A DNA stretch of 64,000 bases from contig CAKQRW010000002.1 in the NCBI GenBank assembly GCA_934271655.1, positions 1 through 64,000 on the forward strand, read 5' to 3'. Under the pieces are notes generated by a model. The model was given only the letters and a program-made list of their open reading frames with translations. It did no database searches and had not been told where the DNA came from. Origin of the DNA: an uncultured Bacteroidaceae bacterium. GTDB lineage: Bacteria > Bacteroidota > Bacteroidia > Bacteroidales > Bacteroidaceae. Positions 54,465 to 61,814 of this stretch are shown one piece after another. Numbering within the stretch: the first letter of the stretch is position 1; every line of letters begins with the position of its first letter. Position numbers and translations under genes: made by a program.

Positions 54465-54552
54465 GATACACAAACCTTAGGATAACGATGCATAAAGTGC
54501 AGGATAACGAAACACAATCCTTAGGATGAAGACATGCAAACCTTAGGATGAC
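54465..54552. repeat. 22-bp tandem repeat, 4 copies
   Basis: Units start at 54465, 54487, 54509 and 54531. The common core is CACAAACCTTAGGATAAC, and the second unit is the most diverged. The array lies about 360 bp upstream of the susC B start. Besides this, the promoter and the GTGCCAAA hairpin, I see nothing in 54102-54873. Confidence 0.75.
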
Positions 54553-54760
54553 GGATGCGCATGGCATGGCGTATTGCAAGGCCTGAAAAGTAGAGTGAGA
54601 TATCATGCGCGCCATGTCATCAATAGTCAGTATGTGACGAATGCTGTAATGCTCGATCATCAGACTTTACAGACACAGCAAGCTGTCTGATGAGTCAAGA
54701 TCCTCATTGCCATCACGGCGTCTGCAATATGTCTGGCTCTCCCTCCCTAAAAAGGAGAAA

Positions 54761-54874
54761 GTGCCAAAAGTGCCAAAGTGCCAAGTGCCAAATCTTTGCC
54801 AAAATAGTCTAAAATACTTATTTTGTTACTTTTTACTATGTTTGGGCACTTTGGCACTTTGGCACTTTTGGCAC
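54761..54874 (-). terminator. Long GTGCCAAA hairpin after the thioredoxin-like gene
   Basis: The left arm 54761-54789 and the right arm 54845-54874 are each built from repeated GTGCCAAA (or its inverse). They pair over about 29 bp with one bulge, around a 55-nt A+T-rich loop. The right arm touches the TAG stop of the gene at 54874. On the minus strand TTTCTCCTTTTT follows the stem, which fits a terminator; the repeat-built stem also resembles a REP or MITE element. Confidence 0.7.
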
Positions 54875-56739
54875 TATTGTTGCAATTTTAGTATGGCATC
54901 AACAGCTTTCTTCTCATTGTCTGTGCTGATAGTACACTTGCCTTCTGGGTCGTATACCTCGCAGAAAATGCCTTCATAACTATTTGAGTCCTTGGATGTG
55001 AACAAGAAGAGCATATTAAGGCTGGTCGTTCCATAATGCTCTCCTGGCATTCCATCTATAAAGCGCAGCCACTCGTTTCTGTCAGGAAATCCCAATGTGC
55101 TGGGAATCATGATGAACGCTACATTGTTGGAGTCGGACTTTTCCATGGCCTCCTCTACAGCCTTCAGCTTATTCAGAGCAAGGTCGCTGTTGAGGTCATA
55201 TAAGATGAACACCACTGACTTGCCTTTGTAGTCAGCACGTATGGCGTTTCTCAAATCCTCCCCGTTTTTGTCCATGTGCTGGCAGTAATGCACATGTGGA
55301 ATGCTGTTGATATCAGCTACAGTCTTTTGCCAGCGTGACTTGAACAAGGTGTAGTAATCTTGAAGTTCTTTGGTCTTTATGCTTTCCTGGAGGTATTTTT
55401 CTTGCTGGCTCTTGCTCACGTAGGAGTTTATTGCCACGAACAGACGGTACACATCATAATTGTACTGTGCGGTAGCAAATGTGTTGTTGCCGATGTCCCA
55501 ATGCTGAAACCGCAGACGTTGGTTGTAAAAGTTGGGATAGAGATCGGAAGATGCAAAACAAGGACTTAACGTAAACCTTTCTGATACAGCCAGCTCGTTG
55601 TCTGTTTGCTCGAAGTCGCGGACATATGCAGCGCAGGCAATTCCAAACATGACATCCTGGTTCAGGGATTGTCCGTCAAGGTAATCTTTAAGCTTGTAAT
55701 ATGTGTATGATGACAGGATTCTCTTATGTTCCACATAAGCGCACTCGTTCAGAATCCTAAGCATGTCAGCGGAAGCATTGCCGCATGCTTGCTCTATCTT
55801 CAACTTGTTTTTGTAGAGTCTCTCAGAAGCCTCATTATAGAATGTATTCTTTGTGTCGTGCAATAGGGAGTCGAGGTGGGCTGTGCTGTTGTCGAACGAG
55901 GCCAGCTCCTTAAGACCAAGCACATTCAGATTGTAGTTCGTTTCAGCCATAGTTCCCTTGAAAGCCACGGCTGCCAATCCTGTCTTGCCCTGTTCCATGT
56001 CCACTAATACAGACAGGTCTCCGCCTGGGACAATGACTATGGGCGACTTCTCAGAACAGCCTATACCCATGAGGACGGTCAAAGGGAAGCATGGGTGCAG
56101 CTTTATCTCTGCGGTGCCGTCGTCGTTTATGGGAAAGGTGTATATTGTTTGGTAAGAGCCATCGTCCAGCGAGCTCATCTGAAGTAAGATGTTCTTTCCG
56201 GCTTCATTGGTGTAATTTAATATCTTGACCCTGATGCTGGTGCTGTCGTCGCTCAGGACAGATAGCGGCAGGCTATCATCAACACTGTTGACTACGTTTT
56301 GCCAATCCTTGGGCTTTTCCATTGCGGATATGTCCGTTTCCTCACGCACGTTGCACAGTTTCCATCCTTGGTCGTCTGTTGCCTCGGCAAAATGTATGAG
56401 CTTTGTGTCTGAGGGCATTGGTTCAAAGAATAATTTGAATGACACTTTGCCGCTGTAAGGAGTGCTGAAATACTTGCCCAGCTTTATTCCTTCAGCTTTC
56501 ACCACGCTGTAATGTTTAGGGCCTGCGGCCAGGTATGAATTGGCTGAAATCGCTACAGAACTTCCTCTGCCCTCGACAGAGGCATAGACCACTGTGGCTT
56601 TGCTCGAAAATTCCACCTTGTCGATTGACATGACATTTGTGTTGGAATATCCTACATGAGGGCTATCCCAGCTCTTGGTCTTGGCAAAGGACATGCAAGA
56701 CATCGAAAGCAGTGCCAATATTAAAAGTAAACTTCTCAT
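54874..56739 (-). CDS. Secreted protein with C-terminal thioredoxin-like domain lacking CxxC
   Basis: The 621-residue product (start at 56739, where the signal peptide MRSLLLILALLSMSCMSFA begins) has a long N-terminal region with beta and helical parts. The C-terminal domain is TlpA-like: YKGKSVVFILYDLNSDLALNKLKAVEEAM, then NVAFIMIPSTLGF. The position of the CxxC reads DLNSD, so no redox pair is present. A dithiol function is therefore unlikely; the domain may bind partners. Bacteroidota carry many such enlarged TlpA-like exported proteins. It lies 133 bp after a small lipoprotein gene, mirroring the pair 58972/57374. Confidence 0.65.
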   Translation of the reverse strand: MRSLLLILALLSMSCMSFAKTKSWDSPHVGYSNTNVMSIDKVEFSSKATVVYASVEGRGSSVAISANSYLAAGPKHYSVVKAEGIKLGKYFSTPYSGKVSFKLFFEPMPSDTKLIHFAEATDDQGWKLCNVREETDISAMEKPKDWQNVVNSVDDSLPLSVLSDDSTSIRVKILNYTNEAGKNILLQMSSLDDGSYQTIYTFPINDDGTAEIKLHPCFPLTVLMGIGCSEKSPIVIVPGGDLSVLVDMEQGKTGLAAVAFKGTMAETNYNLNVLGLKELASFDNSTAHLDSLLHDTKNTFYNEASERLYKNKLKIEQACGNASADMLRILNECAYVEHKRILSSYTYYKLKDYLDGQSLNQDVMFGIACAAYVRDFEQTDNELAVSERFTLSPCFASSDLYPNFYNQRLRFQHWDIGNNTFATAQYNYDVYRLFVAINSYVSKSQQEKYLQESIKTKELQDYYTLFKSRWQKTVADINSIPHVHYCQHMDKNGEDLRNAIRADYKGKSVVFILYDLNSDLALNKLKAVEEAMEKSDSNNVAFIMIPSTLGFPDRNEWLRFIDGMPGEHYGTTSLNMLFLFTSKDSNSYEGIFCEVYDPEGKCTISTDNEKKAVDAILKLQQ

Positions 56740-56872
56740 AATTGGTGTTTTTTGTATATGAATGTATTTTTGATGTTCTCGATAAGACGCAAACTCTTCC
56801 ACATGTGGTCATATGGTTTTATGGCTGACAGACAGAATAGATGCGTGGAGTGAATAATGGGAAAACCTTCTT

Positions 56873-57115
56873 TCAAAGAAATGTCATGAACCTGTCTCCG
56901 TTCCATAGATGTTCAACATCTTGTTGTCCGCCCTTGTAACTTATACCAGGCTTAGGCTGTGTCACTCCTTCTGTTGCTCTTGTAACTCGTTTTTTGGCAA
57001 GCGTATAATTGCAGCTTTCGTAATACTCATCGTCGCTGCTGCAGCTGCTTGCGGCAAAGATTGATAACAGTGTGAATACTGCGGCTGAAGCACCGCTGTA
57101 AAAAATTTTTTTCAT
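56873..57115 (-). CDS. Small lipoprotein with conserved NYTLAKKRVTRATEG segment (80 aa)
   Basis: The 80-residue product starts at 57115 with a lipoprotein signal (FAASSC, then SSDDEYYES). It has the segment NYTLAKKRVTRATEG and a short unique tail ending DRFMTFL. It shares its first half with the 156-residue protein at 58972-59442 but not its tail. It could be a truncated copy or a short variant. The start is supported by the shared signal peptide and a promoter 80 nt upstream. Function is unknown; the dibasic KKR could be a processing site, which is speculation. Confidence 0.6.
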   Translation of the reverse strand: MKKIFYSGASAAVFTLLSIFAASSCSSDDEYYESCNYTLAKKRVTRATEGVTQPKPGISYKGGQQDVEHLWNGDRFMTFL

Positions 57116-57194
57116 GCTTGTTTTCCTTGTGGTTTTAAGTGGTAAATGTAGTTTCATTAAAGTGAGCATGTGCCTGTAAAGACTCTGCATGGCA

Positions 57195-57224
57195 CAAAAT
57201 TAAGGATTTTTTTTGTGAGACAAA
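57195..57224 (-). promoter_or_regulatory. Promoter of the small lipoprotein gene
   Basis: On the minus strand, TTTG at 57221-57224 is followed after 18 nt by TAATTTTG at 57195-57202, 80 nt before the start codon. It fits the Bacteroidota consensus with slightly short spacing. Confidence 0.55.
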
Positions 57225-57362
57225 TAAATTGTTGCTTTTTATAAAATAAATGATGCTATTTGTTTAAAAAAGTGCCTTTCTTAATATGAAAGTTTGATAA
57301 TTTAGAGGAATTGACGAGAATTATTCGTACTGTGATAGTGCGCACAGAGTCTCTCCATCCTT

Positions 57363-57376
57363 TGAACACCTGCTTA
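57363..57376. repeat. TAAGTAGGTGTTCA element copy at a gene end
   Basis: TGAACACCTGCTTA on the plus strand is the inverse of the dispersed element with one change. It covers the stop codon of the gene at 57374. Confidence 0.5.
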
Positions 57377-58843
57377 TTGCTTCTTCAGAAGATTCCTCAA
57401 TCTGTACCTAAGTGCAAATTCACCGTCCTCAAAGTCCAATGGTTCTGAAAGCACACGTCCTTTCTTGTCTATTGTCATCACTTTCAAAGGCCAGGAAGCT
57501 GACACATCATTCATTATGTCCACATATTCGTCTTTTGTAAAAACGATAAACGACTCTTCTGGATACCTTAGTTTGAACTTCTCCAGTTCTGCCAATTCAG
57601 AATCATTCTCTACGATGGCACAAAACACAAAAGACAGGCTGTGGCTTTTGTGAAAGTCACGGCGAAGGTTCTCAAGCATGAACAGGCGTTTGTAAGATTC
57701 TTTTACAGGGCGGAAGAAAACTAAGTCAATATATTGAGATTTGTGACTCTTGCGTATGCCGTTGATCTTTTCCATTCTGCTTAATCCGTCAAAAAGACAC
57801 CTGTCTGTTGGCTCTGACCATAGACCATCACAAGTTTGTATCCACCAATCTTTCATCTGCTCATTGGAGAAAACATGCATGATGTCGTTCTTAAGGCTGT
57901 CGACATAGCTTCTGCCGTGCAGGTCGGATGCTGTCAATGCTCTTATTAGGGCATATTGCCCCCACACGCTCACATTGCCTTTTTCATCGGAAAAGACAGG
58001 TAGCAGAATGTCTCGCAACGTTTCGAAGTTGTCCTTTCCGGTTTCTTCTCTGATATGCCTCATGGCTCTGTCTACAACAGCGTTCGTCAAAAAGGGAAAA
58101 TCTACATTATCGTATATACTATTCTCGTCAATGGGAAGTCTGTGTATGGCCATGCGAAGACATGATGCCGTATCACCGTCCAGTATTGTCACTCCACGAG
58201 CTTCGTCAATCCTGTTGCAATACACAAGCAGTTGCATGCAAAGTGCATTCAGAAAAGCCTTTTCCTTATCGGTATGTTCCTGCGAGAAGCTTTCTTGGCC
58301 TGCATACCTGGTGACGACAGAATCAAGCGCAACTCCTAAATGAGCTGGCGTGATGGTGTCTGCAAATGTTATGTCCGTTTTTACGCCAGAAAGCTTCTCA
58401 AACTCTGTTTCTTCTTCCATGCCATTTCTGGCAAATTTGCTGATACATTTGTTCACGATGTCGAAAGAGACATAGATACTGTCGCCAGGAGTTAAAGATA
58501 TATGCCGGCTTATTCCTTTCATCCATGTAGGATGGCAGGATATGCTTGTAACAGTAGCCCTCTCTAAGGGAAATGTCACAGAGAAAGATCCTGATGCATC
58601 CATATATGTGTGCATCCAATAAGCTTCATATTCGCTTCTTCCAGCTTCGTTGCCTTTGGCGTAAGGAAGAAGTAGAGAAATCATTACATACCTGTCGGGA
58701 GCATCTTCATATCCTTCCACCTTGCCACATAACACCACGCTGTCTTTGACGTGTTCTGTACATAAGTTTTTAGTTTTAGCAAAGCCCTGCGACAATGATG
58801 CTAAAATAAGCAAAAAGCATAAGGTTGTTTTTTTTATAAGCAT
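57374..58843 (-). CDS. Secreted TlpA-like protein of unknown function (489 aa)
   Basis: The product has a signal peptide (GFAKTKN, about residue 22). The N-terminal part has beta-rich DUF4369-like traits (VVLCGKVEGYEDAPDRYVMI, LTPGDSIYVSFDI). A helical middle follows, and the C-terminal region is reminiscent of a thioredoxin fold (SLSFVFCAIVENDSELAELEKF, then WPLKVMTIDKKGRVL). No CxxC is present. It resembles the 54874 gene in layout and in the FAKTK signal end, so the two may be distant paralogues. It lies 128 bp after a small lipoprotein gene. Confidence 0.6.
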   Translation of the reverse strand: MLIKKTTLCFLLILASLSQGFAKTKNLCTEHVKDSVVLCGKVEGYEDAPDRYVMISLLLPYAKGNEAGRSEYEAYWMHTYMDASGSFSVTFPLERATVTSISCHPTWMKGISRHISLTPGDSIYVSFDIVNKCISKFARNGMEEETEFEKLSGVKTDITFADTITPAHLGVALDSVVTRYAGQESFSQEHTDKEKAFLNALCMQLLVYCNRIDEARGVTILDGDTASCLRMAIHRLPIDENSIYDNVDFPFLTNAVVDRAMRHIREETGKDNFETLRDILLPVFSDEKGNVSVWGQYALIRALTASDLHGRSYVDSLKNDIMHVFSNEQMKDWWIQTCDGLWSEPTDRCLFDGLSRMEKINGIRKSHKSQYIDLVFFRPVKESYKRLFMLENLRRDFHKSHSLSFVFCAIVENDSELAELEKFKLRYPEESFIVFTKDEYVDIMNDVSASWPLKVMTIDKKGRVLSEPLDFEDGEFALRYRLRNLLKKQ

Positions 58844-58971
58844 AAAATAAGTTTTATGAAAAGTTGTAATTGTAAGTTGCTTATATACCGAATAGGATGG
58901 CCGTCATGTTGAGTTATTCCTGCCAGCTATTTATAAGCTTGTAGAATGTTTTGTTAAAAATAGGCAAACTG

Positions 58972-59442
58972 TCATTTTACAATAAAAAGGGTCTCCCATT
59001 TTGCCTCGTGAAAATTGGAATCTCCAACGTATCCAGCCTTTGCTTTCACGGTTAGTCTACTGTCATGATAGAATGCATCTTCACTTATAATATACACGTC
59101 TATAGAAGGCTCCCATGCAAATGATGGGCGTCCTGTCACCCTTCCTGCAGAATCCAATTCAACAACAACAGTCCCAGCCAAGCTCCTGCTTATTGTGGAG
59201 TCTTTCCCTATATAATAAAAAGTAAAATTAGCGGAAATATCCTGTTCTATTGTTCTGGGCTTTTTGTCAAGGTTTGGTTCTGGATGTATTGCACCTTCCG
59301 TAGCTCTTGTTACTCGCTTTTTGGCAAGCGTATAATTGTTGCTTTCGTAATACTCCTCGTCGCTGCTGCAGCTGCTTGCGGCAAAGAGTGATAACAAAGT
59401 GAGTGCTGTGGTTGAAATACAGCCATAAAAAATTTTCTTCAT
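58972..59442 (-). CDS. Small lipoprotein with conserved NYTLAKKRVTRATEG segment (156 aa)
   Basis: The 156-residue product starts at 59442 with the lipoprotein signal FAASSC and SSDEEYYESNNYTLAKKR, as in the protein at 56873. It continues with a beta-rich domain (NFTFYYIGKDSTISRSLAGTVV and RPSFAWEPSIDVYIIS) about 100 residues long. It is the first gene of the four-gene leftward cluster and precedes a TlpA-like gene. Upstream sequence also resembles that of the paralogue (GTGAGCATGTGCCTGTAA), so the duplication covers the leader. No family was recognised. Confidence 0.65.
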   Translation of the reverse strand: MKKIFYGCISTTALTLLSLFAASSCSSDEEYYESNNYTLAKKRVTRATEGAIHPEPNLDKKPRTIEQDISANFTFYYIGKDSTISRSLAGTVVVELDSAGRVTGRPSFAWEPSIDVYIISEDAFYHDSRLTVKAKAGYVGDSNFHEAKWETLFIVK

Positions 59443-59520
59443 GCTTGTTTTCCTCTTAGTTTTAAGTTGTAAATATGATTTCATTAAAGTGAGCATGTGC
59501 CTGTAAGGCTCTGCATGATG

Positions 59521-59528
59521 CAAAGTTA
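59521..59528 (-). promoter_or_regulatory. -7 promoter element of the four-gene lipoprotein/TlpA-like cluster
   Basis: On the minus strand this reads TAACTTTG, matching TAnnTTTG, 79 nt before the start codon, the same distance as in the paralogous unit. A TTTG -33 box is not evident. Confidence 0.4.
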
Positions 59529-60121
59529 ATTTTTTTTAAATAAAAAGAATTAGTTGTCTGTATTTTTTATGTATAAATGTTTTTTTTTTGTAAAAAAGAT
59601 GCTTTTATGACATGAGAGCAGAATATTTTATAGGTGAATATGCTAAAATTATTGGTATTGCAATAGTGTGAACAGCATCTCATTGTGTGTATGAAATGAA
59701 ATAAAATATGTAGGTATAGCTTATATTGAAGGAGTATAGGTGTGCTTTTGTCACGGCAATTAGATGTAAAGTTATGTTTGAAAAATTTTTGTTTACAGTA
59801 ATTATTTAAATTTTTAATGCGGAATAGTCTTCAGTGCCACTATTTTCATTACATTTGCATATCATTAGTAAACTAACTGGAAACTCATGGCCTTCGAAAC
59901 TGAGGTAACCGTGTTTTACTGTTTGTTTGGTGGCAGTGGCTGTTGCATATTTTGAAAATGCTTTCATGTATGGTCTGCAGCTTAGCAATGGTAATGTCTG
60001 TATAACTTGTGATGTAGTATTTATTATAAAGAAAATTCGTGCACAAAATACAGAACGTTTTTTTGTTTTGTGGGCTAAACCTATTGTAAAAGATAATAAA
60101 AACCTTGTAAACATATAAGAC
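59529..60121. other. A+T-rich divergent intergenic region
   Basis: No gene is convincing here. It separates the leftward lipoprotein cluster from the rightward esterase gene. On the plus strand, TTTG at 59747-59750 and TATGTTTG at 59773-59780 (22-nt gap) and a lone TACATTTG at 59850-59857 are weak promoter candidates for the esterase gene. Open frames on the minus strand have no plausible protein features. Confidence 0.5.
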
Positions 60122-61795
60122 ATGCAAAAAAAACAGTACATCTACATTATGGTGGCAATAGGCCTTTCCCTTCTGTTGACGCACGTCTCGGCTTGCTTCA
60201 CCAGTGGAAGATCTGGCGGTGTGTATAATATAGGAGAGGAAACACGTGTGAATGTCGTGTTGACCACGTGGAATGTTTGTGGATGCTTTGATGAAAAAGG
60301 GTCGTCTGCGGTTGACTCCATAATAGGGAATCCCACTCTGTTCAGCGAGATAGATAAAGGAAGCGCGGCCGACAGCATTTGGCGTAACGGAGTGTATCAT
60401 CCGCAATATATCCAGCCAGACCTTGCTGAAGTGTTTGGCATCGAGGCTGCAGATACAGCAAAGCGACAAATGATAGATGGTCAATATGTATACCTTTATT
60501 GTGTGATAAATGCCGCAAAACCTCTTGATGTCTACTCAGATGTGAGGACAGGTTTAGATTGTTCACATTACGTGAATGGCAAGAGACTGGAAAGGGCCAG
60601 TATACAGGGACTTAATATTTATCCAATGCATCTTGAAAAGGGTAGCAACTATTATGTGGTGAAAGCAAAGATAACAGGCGAGGACTTATCTTTGGAGACG
60701 ACCCTATATGACAGCGTAAGCATTGCACGCCTTTACGCAGAGGGACAAAGTTGCAATATCATCTATCCGCAGATAGACAGCGTTAGCCATGTGGCAATGC
60801 TGACTAATGCTCACCAGAATCTTCTGCGCACTCCAGTACGTCTCCGTTTCACAGATGTCAACGGCAATGAGATTTGCGAGCCTATAAGATTGAAAAAAGA
60901 CTCCTTTTTGTACTATATACCAGGAATGAAGAACAATGTGTCTTACATGTGTGAGATGTCAATGTGCGGAACTACCGTGAGGCAGCCTGTGCTGTGTGGC
61001 AAGGATGATGATGCATATTCCCGTCTCGTCCGCATCCGCAGCAAGATGCCGGCTACGCATCCACGTTCAGTAGAAATAGATGAAATACTTTACAGGTTCA
61101 AGTTCTTGCTGTCTCATCCGAGCAGATATGATGGAGATTGGTGGTGGCAATTTAAAATAACTCCTCTTTCTTATCAGCTTGAGCATGTGCTGTCTCATTT
61201 AGACGGAACGTATGGAGACTCCGATTCTGAATTTAACCTTCAGTTCATATCATATACGTCCAGGCAAGATTCATCCATTCAGAGGTATCTGTTGATGCAT
61301 CCAAACAAAATAAAGAGAGGCAAGAAAATGCCGCTTGTCGTTGTTGTGCGCCCTGCTGTAGAGAAGATGTACCATTTTTTTACATGTCCTCAGTTGGCAC
61401 GCCAGTGGGCGCTTAACCAAATGCAGGCTCTTTCTGACAGGTATGGCTATGTGGTGATGATGCCTGAAATGCGCACTTACCAGTATGAGAAGCTGTCTGC
61501 GGCAGCAAAAACAGAAATGTTGCTGGCTATAAAAGATGTATGCGAACATTATGATATAGACACTACAAGGATTTTTCTGCATGCCAACTGCAGTGGAGGC
61601 TACAGAGCCTTGCAAATGGCTACGGATTACCCGAGCATGTTTAGGGCAATCGCTTTGTACGCGCCTACTTATATGCCAAGAGCTGGTGAGTATTATCAGC
61701 GGGCTGGTACCCCTGCCTTGAAATTAGAAAATCTCAAAGGCAAACCAGTCTTCATTCAGGGTGAACACCTACTTAATGTAATGGATTTTTTGTAG
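60122..61795 (+). CDS. Esterase/peptidase-like lipoprotein, C-terminally truncated
   Basis: The 557-residue product has a lipobox (VSAC, Cys25). It carries an alpha/beta-hydrolase domain from about residue 390 (KKMPLVVVVRPAVE, RYGYVVMMPEMRTY, DIDTTRIFLHANCSGGYRA). The nucleophile would be Ser491 in N-x-S-G-G, where families such as esterase D or prolyl oligopeptidase have G-x-S-x-G. Only 66 residues follow, which leaves no room for the usual Asp and His. The frame ends right after a TGAACACCTACTTA element (61762-61775), within LKGKPVFIQGEH, which in intact relatives continues. It is probably an inactive or truncated gene. Confidence 0.65.
   Translation: MQKKQYIYIMVAIGLSLLLTHVSACFTSGRSGGVYNIGEETRVNVVLTTWNVCGCFDEKGSSAVDSIIGNPTLFSEIDKGSAADSIWRNGVYHPQYIQPDLAEVFGIEAADTAKRQMIDGQYVYLYCVINAAKPLDVYSDVRTGLDCSHYVNGKRLERASIQGLNIYPMHLEKGSNYYVVKAKITGEDLSLETTLYDSVSIARLYAEGQSCNIIYPQIDSVSHVAMLTNAHQNLLRTPVRLRFTDVNGNEICEPIRLKKDSFLYYIPGMKNNVSYMCEMSMCGTTVRQPVLCGKDDDAYSRLVRIRSKMPATHPRSVEIDEILYRFKFLLSHPSRYDGDWWWQFKITPLSYQLEHVLSHLDGTYGDSDSEFNLQFISYTSRQDSSIQRYLLMHPNKIKRGKKMPLVVVVRPAVEKMYHFFTCPQLARQWALNQMQALSDRYGYVVMMPEMRTYQYEKLSAAAKTEMLLAIKDVCEHYDIDTTRIFLHANCSGGYRALQMATDYPSMFRAIALYAPTYMPRAGEYYQRAGTPALKLENLKGKPVFIQGEHLLNVMDFL
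61762..61775. repeat. TAAGTAGGTGTTCA element copy inside the esterase 3' end
   Basis: TGAACACCTACTTA is the exact inverse of TAAGTAGGTGTTCA. The reading frame runs through it and stops 20 bp later, which suggests that an insertion or deletion joined the gene to this element. Confidence 0.55.
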
Positions 61796-61814
61796 TCTAA
61801 TCACTTTGGTTTTG

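Noticed and set aside
59524..60121. tRNA or small RNA gene in the A+T-rich gap
   Set aside because: I found no cloverleaf, no CCA end and no strong stem-loop with a T-run.
59885..60484. 199-codon minus-strand frame overlapping the esterase start
   Set aside because: It overlaps the lipoprotein signal region of the rightward gene and has no recognisable domain or promoter.
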